Shown: one piece after another, positions 15,781 to 24,689 of the stretch
Layout of the letters: each line of letters opens with the position of its first letter
Position numbering within the stretch: the first letter of the stretch is position 1
Assembly (NCBI GenBank): GCA_964593555.1
Contig: CAZQIC010000045.1
Coordinates: forward strand, 1-31,476
Direction: 5' to 3'
Source of the DNA: CAZQIC01 sp964593555
Lineage (GTDB): Bacteria > Bacteroidota > Bacteroidia > JAFLBG01
Length of the DNA stretch: 31,476 nucleotides
Program-made: the position numbers and the translations under genes
Notes under the pieces: generated by a model
Told to the model about the DNA's origin: nothing
Databases searched by the model: none
The model's input: the letters and a program-made list of their open reading frames with translations, nothing else

Positions 15781-17647
15781 TTTTATTTTGCTGTAACCAG
15801 TTTTCCAATACTATTAAATACCAGATCCTCGACCATTGAACTGAATTATCATTCTTCAAAAACGAATTCCAAAGATGCAAAATACCTGCAGAATTAATCA
15901 TTTTTCTCGATGCAAATGAATTGATTTTTTCCTCACAAAAACTTTTTAATTCATTTCTTAACCAATTATTCCATGGTAAAGTAAAACCCATTTTTGGCCT
16001 ATTCACGATCTCGCGTGGCAGCAACTCATTTAATGAGTCGATCAACAACTTTTTGGGAGTTGCAGGATATTTGTATTTATCCGGAACAGAATAAACATAT
16101 TCTACCAATTTATAATCCAAAAATGGAACACGCACTTCCAATGCATGTGCCATACTCATTTGATCAGTATCTCTAAGTAAAACGTTTTGCATATACGTGT
16201 TTATCTCCGCGTACGACACTTTGCTTAACAGAAAATCATTGTCAAAGGGCCATTTAACCTGAGTAAGCATATTTTTTACAAAATCACCCGGAAGTTCTTT
16301 GGTTCTCAAAATATTTTTCACCTGCTTATCAAGCAACATCCTTCTGGATAAATAATATGTATTAGCAATATCAAAATTCTCTTCGCTCATTAATTCAATT
16401 AATTTATCAGAAGAGATTCCTTCTCTATTTATTGTCAGCAATTTTGCCAATTGCCTTCTTAAACCTATTGGCAAAGATGAAATTAAATTCAGTTTATTTA
16501 GCCGGGCAGTTCGAGTGAAAACTTCGTAGCCTGCAAATAGTTCATCGCCGCCTAATCCGGAAAGCGCCATTGTTATTCCGGCTTCCTTTGTAGCCTTAGA
16601 AACAATATATGTATTTGGCCCATCGCCACTTGGAAAATCAATTGCATGAAGCGCAGACGGAAGTTCTCCAATAAAATCAGCAACTTTTAATTTAATTTCA
16701 TGGTGCCTTGTATTAAATTTTTTGGCCACCATTTGCGCATACTTTGCCTCAGAAAACTCTTCTTCATCAAATGTCACAGAGAATGTATCGGGCGATTTGC
16801 TCATCACTTCAGACATTAGCCCCACTATAGCACTTGAATCTATTCCACCGGAAAGAAATGCTCCGAATGGCACATCCGAAATCAATCTCCTTTCAACGGC
16901 ATTCAATAATAACCGCCTGGTATGTTTACAAATTTCAGAATACGATTGATCAGCAACTTTATTGTCGTATTTTTCATTGAGGTCCCAATACTTTTTAATT
17001 TCAATTCCGTTTAAATCAGCAAACAGGTAATGACCCGGCAATAACATCTTCACATTTTCAACAATTGTATTTGGGGCATATACTGTTTGATAACGCAAAT
17101 AATCCACCAACGAATTTTCATCGAGCTTTCTTTTTACATTTCCAGAACCCAATATTGCTCTTAACTCTGAAGAAAAGGTTAACACCTTATTTTTTTCGTC
17201 AGCGTGGTAATACAATGGCTTTATACCTAAGCGGTCACGCGCAATAAAAAGTTTTTTGGCCGTTTTATCCCAAATTGCAAAAGCAAACATTCCATTGAAA
17301 TGCTGTAAACAATCCTTTCCCCATTTAGCATAAGAGGCAAGAATAACTTCAGTATCAGAATTTGTTTTAAAAGGGTAATCAACAAGTTGTTTTTTTATTT
17401 CTGTATAATTATATAACTCACCATTGTACACAATCACTAAATTGTTGTCAGTAGAAAACATTGGCTGATGACCCAGCTTTGACAAATCAATAATCGAAAG
17501 TCTTCGGTGCCCAAAGGCAATATTCTCTTCATCAAAAAGTCCTTCATCATCCGGCCCACGGTGGGCAAGACACTTATTCATAAGCGAAACCGAATTCACA
17601 AATGAATTTCTTTCACCAGTTCCAAATATTCCGTTAATGCCACACAC
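15770..17647 (-). CDS. asnB: Asparagine synthase-like glutamine amidotransferase in polysaccharide cluster
   Basis: The protein has 625 residues. Its N-terminal Ntn glutaminase domain starts MCGINGIFGTG, where Cys2 becomes the N-terminal nucleophile. It carries LAHRGPDDEG, FGHRRLSIIDL and YNGELYNY. The C-terminal synthetase domain has the PPi loop SGGIDSS (266-272) and the LSGLGGDELFAGY motif. Length and order match class B asparagine synthetases. In surface-polysaccharide clusters these proteins often amidate a uronic-acid carboxylate with glutamine-derived ammonia. Free asparagine synthesis is the alternative. The position between two glycosyltransferases, with an 11-bp overlap downstream and a 13-bp gap upstream, favours the polysaccharide role, but this is context only. 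Confidence 0.9.
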   Translation of the reverse strand: MCGINGIFGTGERNSFVNSVSLMNKCLAHRGPDDEGLFDEENIAFGHRRLSIIDLSKLGHQPMFSTDNNLVIVYNGELYNYTEIKKQLVDYPFKTNSDTEVILASYAKWGKDCLQHFNGMFAFAIWDKTAKKLFIARDRLGIKPLYYHADEKNKVLTFSSELRAILGSGNVKRKLDENSLVDYLRYQTVYAPNTIVENVKMLLPGHYLFADLNGIEIKKYWDLNEKYDNKVADQSYSEICKHTRRLLLNAVERRLISDVPFGAFLSGGIDSSAIVGLMSEVMSKSPDTFSVTFDEEEFSEAKYAQMVAKKFNTRHHEIKLKVADFIGELPSALHAIDFPSGDGPNTYIVSKATKEAGITMALSGLGGDELFAGYEVFTRTARLNKLNLISSLPIGLRRQLAKLLTINREGISSDKLIELMSEENFDIANTYYLSRRMLLDKQVKNILRTKELPGDFVKNMLTQVKWPFDNDFLLSKVSYAEINTYMQNVLLRDTDQMSMAHALEVRVPFLDYKLVEYVYSVPDKYKYPATPKKLLIDSLNELLPREIVNRPKMGFTLPWNNWLRNELKSFCEEKINSFASRKMINSAGILHLWNSFLKNDNSVQWSRIWYLIVLENWLQQNKIEE

Positions 17648-17660
17648 GATCTATGATATT

Positions 17661-18746
17661 TTAGTTTAACAGTTTTAACAATGTTTCTGACCATTTTTTC
17701 GGAGTGATCCTGAGAGATAATTCAACACTTTTTTTGGCCATTGCCAAAAGTGTACCATTATTCATGTCAATAATTTTATTAAAGCACTTTTTAAGCTCCT
17801 CCACATTTCCGCCTTGAAAAATAAAACCATTTGATCCTTCTTCTAAAAACGAAGAGGCCGCACCAACCCGGTTACTGCATATCAATGGAAAACCTGCAGC
17901 GGCAAATTCATGCACAACAACGCCCCAGGGCTCAAATTTGCTAGGCAATACAAATACACCTGTTTCAGAGATATAATTCCAAATATCAGAAGGCTGGACA
18001 AACCCCATATGTTTTATTTTTGGATGGATTATAGGTTTAACATCGCCTGTACCAATGCACCATAATTCCCAATCATTCGGCTGCTCCTGTTGAATCTCAA
18101 TAAATGCTTTCCATAAAGTTTCAACATCTTTTGCTTCATTATACCTTCCGACAAAAACAAACCGTTTAGGAAAATTTCTTTCTTTTTGCTCTATATATTT
18201 TGAATACAGACCATTAAAATAAGATACGTCTGCACAATACACTCCTGTTAAAATATTTCCGGCATTAAATCCCATTTTTTTTGCAAAAGAAATCTGAGGC
18301 TCGCCTGGAATAAAACATTGAGAAAAAGAATCAAGAAATATTGTTTTCGCATAGATCAATGATAATCGTTGCTTTAAACTTCCCTCCCATTTATTGTCGA
18401 AACCCAAAATAGTTGATACTTTACCACGCCATTTTTTACAAATCCCTAGGTATCCTTTATCCATCCATCCCGCACAATAGATCAGGTCCGGAGAAATTTC
18501 CTCAACAAGATCATACAATTCTTTTTCGGCATAGCCGGATCTTTCATAAATTTTTATTGATCCCGGAAAATTAAATCCAAATGGAGCTTCTTTATTAATT
18601 GGCCATCTCACAATATGAACTTCGACATTATTTTTTTCTGCAAGTTCTTTAACACAGGATATAAAATAACCTGCAAGCTCTGTATAAAGGAATAATATTT
18701 TTTTTCTATCAGAATTTTTCAATTCACCGTTATTAATTTTCAGCAA
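17661..18746 (-). CDS. Glycosyltransferase family 4 (GT-B fold)
   Basis: The protein has 361 residues. The N-terminal domain reads KKILFLYTELAGYFISCVKE with VHIVRWPINKEAPFGFNF, a variant seen in capsule and lipopolysaccharide GT4 enzymes. The C-terminal donor domain has KRFVFVGRYNEAKDVETLWK, HMGFVQPSDIWNYI and FVLPSKFEPWGVVVHEFAAA with the EX7E motif (EPWGVVVHE), then CSNRVGAASSFLEEGSNGFI. It is a cytosolic or peripheral membrane retaining transferase; donor and acceptor are unknown. The start lies inside the end of the O-antigen ligase/polymerase gene (14-bp overlap). The first residues (MLKINNGELKNSDRK) are weakly conserved, so the exact start is less certain than the rest. Confidence 0.92.
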   Translation of the reverse strand: MLKINNGELKNSDRKKILFLYTELAGYFISCVKELAEKNNVEVHIVRWPINKEAPFGFNFPGSIKIYERSGYAEKELYDLVEEISPDLIYCAGWMDKGYLGICKKWRGKVSTILGFDNKWEGSLKQRLSLIYAKTIFLDSFSQCFIPGEPQISFAKKMGFNAGNILTGVYCADVSYFNGLYSKYIEQKERNFPKRFVFVGRYNEAKDVETLWKAFIEIQQEQPNDWELWCIGTGDVKPIIHPKIKHMGFVQPSDIWNYISETGVFVLPSKFEPWGVVVHEFAAAGFPLICSNRVGAASSFLEEGSNGFIFQGGNVEELKKCFNKIIDMNNGTLLAMAKKSVELSLRITPKKWSETLLKLLN

Positions 18747-20061
18747 TTACAACATCCTCACTTATCTCATCTACCGGATCATCAACGGTATCTGTTTTTT
18801 CAATGCTTTCAGAGCCAATAATAGTTACAAGAACAAGAAACACAATGGTTAAAGGATTAAGCGATGCAGTTAACCAGGATTCAAAAAATATAGAAAAAAG
18901 AACTGCATACATGATAGGCATTGCTAACCTGGTTTGAGAAGCTGCTTTAATAAATACCGATATAAATCCAAATAAATATAAAACCAATCCTATTAAGCCT
19001 GTATCTAACCAAAGTGTTAAATAAGAATTATGAGCGTTTCCCTGGTGGCCAAGGTTTGCGAGGTAATTATAATTCAGCTTATACAGCACTTCCGTATAGG
19101 AGATCCCTCTCCCAACAAAAAAATTCTCTTCAATATGCTTCCAGGCAAAATTCCAGGCAATTACGCGCCCGGATCCTGTACTTAATGTATCAATACGAAA
19201 ATATTCTTCCAAGCCAAGATAAGCTAACATGAGAGGAAAATCCTCAAGAACAAGTTGATAAAGAACCAATATGATGACAAAAATTACAAAGCCAAGGAAG
19301 GGAGATATCTTATAAAAGTACCTGAACAGAAAAAATATAATAGCTGCTACCAATGAATTTCTTGACCTGGTAAGATATAATGAAAGTAATATGATCGCAA
19401 AAATTATTATTTTTTCTCTTCTCTCAAACATGTCTGGATAAGACTCGACCAATACATAAAACAATAAAAATGCCAACATACAATAAAGACCGAGTCCGTT
19501 TGGATTAATAAAAAATACACCCCTGTAACGTCCTTCAAGATGCACCATAGCAGGTGAAAAGAATATAAGTAACAATCCTATTACCAGGGTTATTGTAATA
19601 TAATAGGCTATGTTTTTTAGAAAATCCCGCCCTGATTCCCTATAAATATTTTCCACATAATTGGGCACCGTAATAAACAGCAAAATATATGATATGGTTT
19701 TTTGAAAGGCTGAACTGAAACTCAGAGAGAAAAGCAAACAAAACAAAGCAAAAATGAAGAAGGGAATATAGCGCAGATAAAATTTATTTGTAAGCTGCAT
19801 TCTTCCTCCGCTCATGAACAAAAACAGCGAAAAGAGAATCATGTATATGTCTTTTACATCGCCCGCAAAAATAAAGCGGTCAGAAAGTAATAAAATATAC
19901 ATGAAACCTATAAGAATTTCCTCATTACTATCGTTTTGTCTAAAATAGATCAACGACAATACGACCAGTACTACGCCGGCAAATGGAGCATAGCTTCCTA
20001 CTATCCACCAACTAAGGAGTAACAAATAAAATCGAATATTATTTCTTAAATGTTCTATCAA
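18733..20061 (-). CDS. O-antigen ligase / polymerase family membrane protein (Wzy/WaaL type)
   Basis: The protein has 442 residues and about eleven hydrophobic segments. A large periplasmic loop between later helices contains STGSGRVIAWNFAWKHIEEN, FFVGRGISYTEVL and GHQGNAHNSYLTLWLDTGLI. The GRGISY and NAHNSYL-x-x-x-x-x-G signatures are those of the Wzy_C (O-antigen ligase) family, with the conserved His in the loop. Such proteins either polymerise lipid-linked repeat units (Wzy) or join polymer to lipid A or protein (WaaL, PglL); eye reading cannot decide. The C-terminal tail is acidic (ESIEKTDTVDDPVDEISEDV). It is followed by a GT4 gene (14-bp overlap) and preceded after 9 bp by the TMTC-like gene. 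Confidence 0.88.
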   Translation of the reverse strand: MIEHLRNNIRFYLLLLSWWIVGSYAPFAGVVLVVLSLIYFRQNDSNEEILIGFMYILLLSDRFIFAGDVKDIYMILFSLFLFMSGGRMQLTNKFYLRYIPFFIFALFCLLFSLSFSSAFQKTISYILLFITVPNYVENIYRESGRDFLKNIAYYITITLVIGLLLIFFSPAMVHLEGRYRGVFFINPNGLGLYCMLAFLLFYVLVESYPDMFERREKIIIFAIILLSLYLTRSRNSLVAAIIFFLFRYFYKISPFLGFVIFVIILVLYQLVLEDFPLMLAYLGLEEYFRIDTLSTGSGRVIAWNFAWKHIEENFFVGRGISYTEVLYKLNYNYLANLGHQGNAHNSYLTLWLDTGLIGLVLYLFGFISVFIKAASQTRLAMPIMYAVLFSIFFESWLTASLNPLTIVFLVLVTIIGSESIEKTDTVDDPVDEISEDVVIAEN

Positions 20062-20070
20062 AATATTGTA

Positions 20071-21972
20071 TTATTTACAATATGTATTCACCATTGATCC
20101 TGCCTCATTTTTTCCATAACTCAGAGCAGATCTAAAACTATTGCAAGCCTGTAAAGTAATATTCAAATTTAACGATGCCATCCCCTTATTGTAATACGCA
20201 TCCGCAAAATCAGGTTTAATATTTACAGCTTTATCATAATTTATAATTGCCAAAGAATCTCTTTTGAGATAGTACAATGCATTGCCCATATTAAAATAGG
20301 CAGAAAAATTTAATGAATCTATTTTTAAACAATTTGTATACTCCTCTATTGCCCCATTGTAATCCTTGTTGTCCTGTTTTAGGTTGCCCATACTTAGATA
20401 AACTGTTGAAGCGGTTTCCGGATTTTTAATTAAAGATCTCCGGTAATCATCAATGGCCCCATTGAAATCACCGGTCTGCTGCTTTACATACGCCCTGTTA
20501 TAATAACCATCTACATTACCTGTATCATACCTGATAGCTTTTGTATAGTCTTCAATAGCGCCCTTATAATCTTTAAGAAAAAACTTAGCTCCTCCCCTGT
20601 TATTATAAGCAAGGGCGTAAACGGAATCGTATACAATAGCATTGTTAAAATCCAGCAATGCAGATTTATGGTCGCCTGCCATTTGCTTTACATACCCACG
20701 GTTATAATAGGCAATTGCTGATGGATCTTTTTTGATCAGATCGGAAAACAAAGCATCTCCATCCTTCCAATCTTTTGTCCTTGAAAATGTTATCCAGGAA
20801 AAAAACATTCCTGTCAAGATCAAAATCACATTCAATGATGTTTTGTTTACTCCAATTTTGTTCCATTTTACATCAACAATAATTTTACCAACGATAAAAA
20901 ACAATCCAATATAGCTTAGGTAAGAATAACGTTCGGCAACAATGGCTCTTCCAACAGGGATAAACTGGATCATTAATGCAACCGTTGCAAAGAAAAAAAG
21001 AAATCCGAAGACAAGAATCTTCCGCATTTCCTTCGTTTTATAAATAATAAAAATTATTGCAAGAATAAAAAGGCCCGACAAATAATATATATAGGGAAGC
21101 AAACCATCGATATGTTTTGGATATAAATAAATGACCGAAAGGCTTATCGGGAAAACAAGCTTTAAAATATAAAATGAGAGTGAGTACGCGCAAAGAAAAA
21201 AGCGATCAATTAAACTATAGTGATCTGTAACCATAACGGTTGCGCCTGTTGAAGATTGCGACTTTAATGCAATAAATCCAAACAAAAGAGCAATAAGAAA
21301 AAATGGAATCTTTTCAATTAGTATTCTGACCGAAAATTTACGACCGTGATAATAATCCAATAGTATTAATACTATTGGAAACGAAACAGCAGCAGACTTT
21401 GACAAACAGGAAAGAATAAAAAACAAAAAAGAGTCAATCAACAATTTAATTTTATTATTCCCATCAATGTAATTTTGATACCTGTTCAAACCAATTAAAT
21501 AAAACAAAGTATACAGCAGGTCCTTCCTTTCTGATACCCATGCGACTGACTCAACATGCATAGGATGTATAGCAAACAATGCTGAAGCAATTATGGCGAC
21601 CTCCTTTGAAGATGTAATCTTTTTAATAAAAATAAACACCAACAAAGTATTGGCAAGGTGCAATAAAAGATTAATAAAATGGTAAGGAAGCGGATTCAGT
21701 TCAAAAAAATGATATTCAATGGCATTAGAAAGATTTGTTAAGGGGTGATAATTCTCATAATGAAAGGTGGTGAATATTGTTTTTATCGTTTCCCATGAAA
21801 GTGTTTTGATAACATCGTTCTGTGTTACATATAAATGATCGTCCCAGTTAATAATAAAATCGTTATTAATAACCGAGGACAAATAGATAAAAAAAGTAAG
21901 CAGCATTATGATATATGCCGGCATCAGAAGATTGGATTTCGCCTTAGCCTCTTTCAGGACCTTTTTTGACAT
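20071..21972 (-). CDS. TMTC-like multi-membrane glycosyltransferase with C-terminal TPR repeats
   Basis: The protein has 633 residues. The first ~415 hold about ten to eleven transmembrane helices with a GT-C pattern. After TM1 comes INWDDHLYVTQNDVIKTLSW (Asp-Asp motif), then the strongly conserved YHPLTNLSNAIEYHFFEL, LPYHFINLLLHLANTLLV and AIHPMHVESVAWVSERKDLL. These are hallmarks of the TMTC/DUF1736 group; eukaryotic members are protein O-mannosyltransferases. Residues about 425-630 form six TPRs (for example AIAYYNRGYVKQMAGDHKSA and ALAYNNRGGAKFFLKDYKGA). It is the first gene of the polysaccharide cluster. A lipid-linked-sugar-dependent protein or polymer glycosylation role is inferred from the family. 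A TAACTTTG box lies immediately before the ATG (21977-21984) but would leave almost no leader. Confidence 0.87.
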   Translation of the reverse strand: MSKKVLKEAKAKSNLLMPAYIIMLLTFFIYLSSVINNDFIINWDDHLYVTQNDVIKTLSWETIKTIFTTFHYENYHPLTNLSNAIEYHFFELNPLPYHFINLLLHLANTLLVFIFIKKITSSKEVAIIASALFAIHPMHVESVAWVSERKDLLYTLFYLIGLNRYQNYIDGNNKIKLLIDSFLFFILSCLSKSAAVSFPIVLILLDYYHGRKFSVRILIEKIPFFLIALLFGFIALKSQSSTGATVMVTDHYSLIDRFFLCAYSLSFYILKLVFPISLSVIYLYPKHIDGLLPYIYYLSGLFILAIIFIIYKTKEMRKILVFGFLFFFATVALMIQFIPVGRAIVAERYSYLSYIGLFFIVGKIIVDVKWNKIGVNKTSLNVILILTGMFFSWITFSRTKDWKDGDALFSDLIKKDPSAIAYYNRGYVKQMAGDHKSALLDFNNAIVYDSVYALAYNNRGGAKFFLKDYKGAIEDYTKAIRYDTGNVDGYYNRAYVKQQTGDFNGAIDDYRRSLIKNPETASTVYLSMGNLKQDNKDYNGAIEEYTNCLKIDSLNFSAYFNMGNALYYLKRDSLAIINYDKAVNIKPDFADAYYNKGMASLNLNITLQACNSFRSALSYGKNEAGSMVNTYCK

Positions 21973-22039
21973 AAAACAAAGTTAATACATAAACCAACAA
22001 GAGAAATTAGGGAAAACAGCCTTTAATCGATTATAAAAA

Positions 22040-23026
22040 TCAGCGATTTACCACTATTCGTTCAACGATAGTTGAATTTGCAGATTGTAACTCAACGAAA
22101 TAAACACCATTAGGCATTTCTTTTTCGAAATCAATAGTATATCCGCTGGAAGGCGTCGTATTCCGGTAAATAATCTCTCCTAAGGCATTTGAAATAGATA
22201 CATTAAAAATAGTTGTGCGGCTTTTAATAACAAAGGTACCCAGGTTAGGATTCGGAACTATTGAAATACGATTATGGTTAACTCCGCAAACTGCCGACAC
22301 AATATTATAATAGTTCTGTGTTCCATTATAATCGGTTTGTAGTAAGCGATAATATAATTCTCCTTCAAGATAATTTTTGTCGGTAAATGAATATTCTATG
22401 ACCTGGCTTGAATTTCCGGCAGCATTTATTTTACCAATAGATTCAAATATTTTTCCATCAAACGATTTTTCTATAGTAAAAAAAGCATTATTAGTTTCAC
22501 TGGCAGTACTCCAGTTAATAATTACGTTGGGGTCATGACATGATGCAGTAAAAGAAAGTAATTCTATTGGCAATACAATACTTGTGCAAGTTGCCCTGTT
22601 TACGTTCGTTATCGCTGCATCCGCAATGCCATCAGCGCTACCTCCTAAAAATGGATTAACATTGGTTACCGTACAGATTACATTGGTTTGCCTTATATTA
22701 GAATGTCCGTCAGCATTACCACCAGTAAAAGGATTAACATTAACCACAGCACAGACCACATTTGTTATTCTTTGATTAGAATGTCCGTCAGCATTACCAC
22801 CCGTAAAAGGATTGACGTTAACTACAACACAAGCTACATTTGTTAGTCTTTGATTAGAATGTCCGTCAGAATTTCCACCTAAAAACGGATTAACATTCGT
22901 AACAGGGCAAACAGCATTGGTTAATCTCATGTTAGAATTACCATCCGAATTTCCACCGGTAAACTGACCGTAGCTTAAATGAATGAAGAATAAAAAAAAT
23001 ACAATAAAAAAAGTAATTTTCATCAT
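22040..23026 (-). CDS. Secreted protein with five 26-residue GG-x-DG repeats and T9SS type A tail
   Basis: The protein has 328 residues. After a signal peptide (MMKITFFIVFFLFFIHLSYG) come five tandem units of about 26 residues (22-149) with the pattern F(T/L)GGN(S/A)DGHSN-R-TN-V-C-V-NVNP, each with one cysteine. A beta-sandwich linker follows (PIELLSFTASCHDPNVIINW, then STASETNNAFFTIEKSFDGK and YYRLLQTDYNG). The final part is a T9SS type A sorting domain (IVPNPNLGTFVIKS, SISNALGEIIY, MPNGVYFVELQSA, IVERIVVNR). It should be exported by the type IX system and anchored on the surface. The repeat function is unknown. Start: the second codon is also ATG; the stem of a hairpin ends eight bases before the first one. 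Confidence 0.87.
   Translation of the reverse strand: MMKITFFIVFFLFFIHLSYGQFTGGNSDGNSNMRLTNAVCPVTNVNPFLGGNSDGHSNQRLTNVACVVVNVNPFTGGNADGHSNQRITNVVCAVVNVNPFTGGNADGHSNIRQTNVICTVTNVNPFLGGSADGIADAAITNVNRATCTSIVLPIELLSFTASCHDPNVIINWSTASETNNAFFTIEKSFDGKIFESIGKINAAGNSSQVIEYSFTDKNYLEGELYYRLLQTDYNGTQNYYNIVSAVCGVNHNRISIVPNPNLGTFVIKSRTTIFNVSISNALGEIIYRNTTPSSGYTIDFEKEMPNGVYFVELQSANSTIVERIVVNR
22580..22963 (-). repeat. Five tandem 78-bp coding repeats
   Basis: Four full units of 78 bp (from 22963 downwards to 22652) and a fifth degenerate unit of 72 bp encode the GG-x-DG repeats. The middle copies are nearly identical at DNA level (for example TTAGAATGTCCGTCAG recurs), so expansion or contraction by slippage or recombination is likely. 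Confidence 0.85.
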
Positions 23027-23033
23027 GTGTATT

Positions 23034-23053
23034 TTTTGTGTGAAAACACAAAA
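23034..23053. promoter_or_regulatory. 8-bp hairpin in the 39-bp gap before the repeat-protein gene
   Basis: TTTTGTGT (23034-23041) pairs perfectly with ACACAAAA (23046-23053) around a 4-base loop (GAAA on the plus strand, TTTC on the minus transcript). It stands between the stop of the FGE-like gene and the ATG at 23026, eight bases from that ATG. It may act as an attenuating terminator or influence ribosome access; its role is unproven. Confidence 0.4.
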
Positions 23054-23065
23054 GATTTTTAATCT

Positions 23066-24601
23066 TTATCTTACCCCCCTTCCGCCGGTCCTTCTTACTC
23101 TTGTTGCGTTCTCAGTAGTAACTGTAGCATAAAAACGATCAGACGTTTGTACCTGTTGATTTGCATATTCCCAATTACCACCTCTTACTATCGACATGCT
23201 AACTCCCCCTCCCCAATTTGTTGCATTTGCATTACCTCCCGCATCTAAAGCACCATCACCCAGTACACCTGTAAAAGTAGGCGTAGATGTTCTTCCTGCA
23301 GCGCCGGTATAATAACCGCACTGAAATGCCTGCTCCCATACGTTCCCTCCTAAATCCATTATGCCATAATATGAAGCACCTGCACCGGTACGTAAAGATG
23401 CCGCGGTTGCTGCAAAACCAACACGGAGCGGACCAAGCACAGCACTCGCTCCACCATTAGAAGTACATAGCCCGTCAGCGGTACTTGTTGAAACTTCACT
23501 TGTCTGACCGCCGTTTGTTAAAGCACTTGAAACAGCCTGATTTATCGTTGTACTTCCCCAGGGATACTCATTCAAAAGTGGAGCGTTCACACCACGTACC
23601 GCTTTTTCATATTCCAATTCAGTCATAGGACGAAGCGCCGCCCAATCAAGATAAGCCTGCAAATCATCCCATGATAAATAATTACAGGCTATATTTCCTC
23701 CATCAGCAGCTTCATCATAAGTATTATTACCATTGAGATCATTTCCATAAATCGCCGGAGTAGAGAATGGAACTCCTGCTGTTCTTATTTCAATTGAGTT
23801 CCTGTTATTCCCAGATACTGCGGCCAATGCAGCAGTTCCCATAACAGAAGCAGGAGTAACAGCTGTACGGTTTATCTGTTGATTAAAATCCAATAAATTT
23901 AAAAATGTTGCGTATTGTTGTTGACTTATTTCATACTTCATACAGTAAAAAGCATTGAACCCTTTAGGAAATCCTGCTATGATCGCGTTATGCGCTGATG
24001 CATATAAAGGAGAGGATGCAGCATCATTCCTTAATCCATCATAAGCTATTCCCGCTTCGCTGGTAATAGAATAAGCCGTTGTCGTATTATTGGTACCCCA
24101 TGCATTTGTAGATTGGGTAGAAACCAAAGATCCATCGCCTACAGTAAAACTTCCAGAAGGAACATTTGCCATTTCAATTCCGATTACTTCGTAGTTTGTA
24201 CTTAATATTACATAAGTGTTTGAAAGTTGCAGTGTAACTGTAGCCGAAGCAATATTGCCTGATCCTAAAGCGCTTCTTCTGAGAAAAATACCTTTACCAT
24301 CCGCAACAGCATCAACTTGTAAAACACCCCCGGTAACACTATGGTCTCCACTTACTGTACTTACATTTCCATGAATCCAAGGACTAGATCCCAATGCACA
24401 TACTTGCGTTTTTACAAATATCCACACGGCATCCCAGTTATTAGACGGAGCCGCTGCATACCAGCTATTTTCCCAAGTGATATCAAACTGAACGGTTGTA
24501 GTACTTGGCGCTGAAATATTTGTAATAATTACATTGTTTGCGCGAAGCGTGTTAAATGTCAAAATTATAATTGCAGGAAGTAATAATAGTGTTCGTTTCA
24601 T
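23066..24601 (-). CDS. Secreted FGE/SUMF1-fold protein, apparently without catalytic cysteines
   Basis: I start it at 24601 (MKRTLLLLPAIIILTFNTLR, a signal peptide), 511 residues. A longer in-frame ATG at 24676 would precede the promoter-like box. Residues about 21-150 form a beta-rich domain (ITNISAPSTTTVQFDITWEN, WYAAAPSNNWDAVWIFVKT). From about 150 the formylglycine-generating-enzyme fold appears: NVPSGSFTVGDG, FYCMKYEISQQQYATFLNLL, ACNYLSWDDLQAYLDWAALR, PMTELEYEKAVRG, YGIMDLGGNVWEQ, SIVRGGNWEYANQQVQTSDR. In true sulfatase-activating enzymes two cysteines follow the RGG(S/N)W segment; none is here, so sulfatase activation is unlikely. T9SS lipoproteins GldJ/GldK share this fold, but no lipobox or sorting tail is seen. 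It lies upstream of the repeat-protein gene (39-bp gap). Confidence 0.85.
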   Translation of the reverse strand: MKRTLLLLPAIIILTFNTLRANNVIITNISAPSTTTVQFDITWENSWYAAAPSNNWDAVWIFVKTQVCALGSSPWIHGNVSTVSGDHSVTGGVLQVDAVADGKGIFLRRSALGSGNIASATVTLQLSNTYVILSTNYEVIGIEMANVPSGSFTVGDGSLVSTQSTNAWGTNNTTTAYSITSEAGIAYDGLRNDAASSPLYASAHNAIIAGFPKGFNAFYCMKYEISQQQYATFLNLLDFNQQINRTAVTPASVMGTAALAAVSGNNRNSIEIRTAGVPFSTPAIYGNDLNGNNTYDEAADGGNIACNYLSWDDLQAYLDWAALRPMTELEYEKAVRGVNAPLLNEYPWGSTTINQAVSSALTNGGQTSEVSTSTADGLCTSNGGASAVLGPLRVGFAATAASLRTGAGASYYGIMDLGGNVWEQAFQCGYYTGAAGRTSTPTFTGVLGDGALDAGGNANATNWGGGVSMSIVRGGNWEYANQQVQTSDRFYATVTTENATRVRRTGGRGVR

Positions 24602-24645
24602 CAGATATAAGATATGGAATATTTTTGAAGTGGGGTTGAATATTA

Positions 24646-24653
24646 CAAATGTA
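24646..24653 (-). promoter_or_regulatory. Candidate -7 box for the FGE-like gene
   Basis: The minus-strand octamer TACATTTG matches TAnnTTTG and lies 44 bases upstream of the chosen ATG at 24601. It supports that start over the longer reading frame from 24676. Confidence 0.45.
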
Positions 24654-24689
24654 TGAAAATTTGGCAAAAAAAACACTTTTACATTCTAA

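Noticed and set aside
22580..22963. CRISPR array, suggested by regular 78-bp repeats
   Set aside because: The units are in-frame coding repeats without variable spacers.
23066..24601. Sulfatase-activating formylglycine-generating enzyme
   Set aside because: No cysteines at the catalytic positions after RGGNW and no sulfatase gene nearby.
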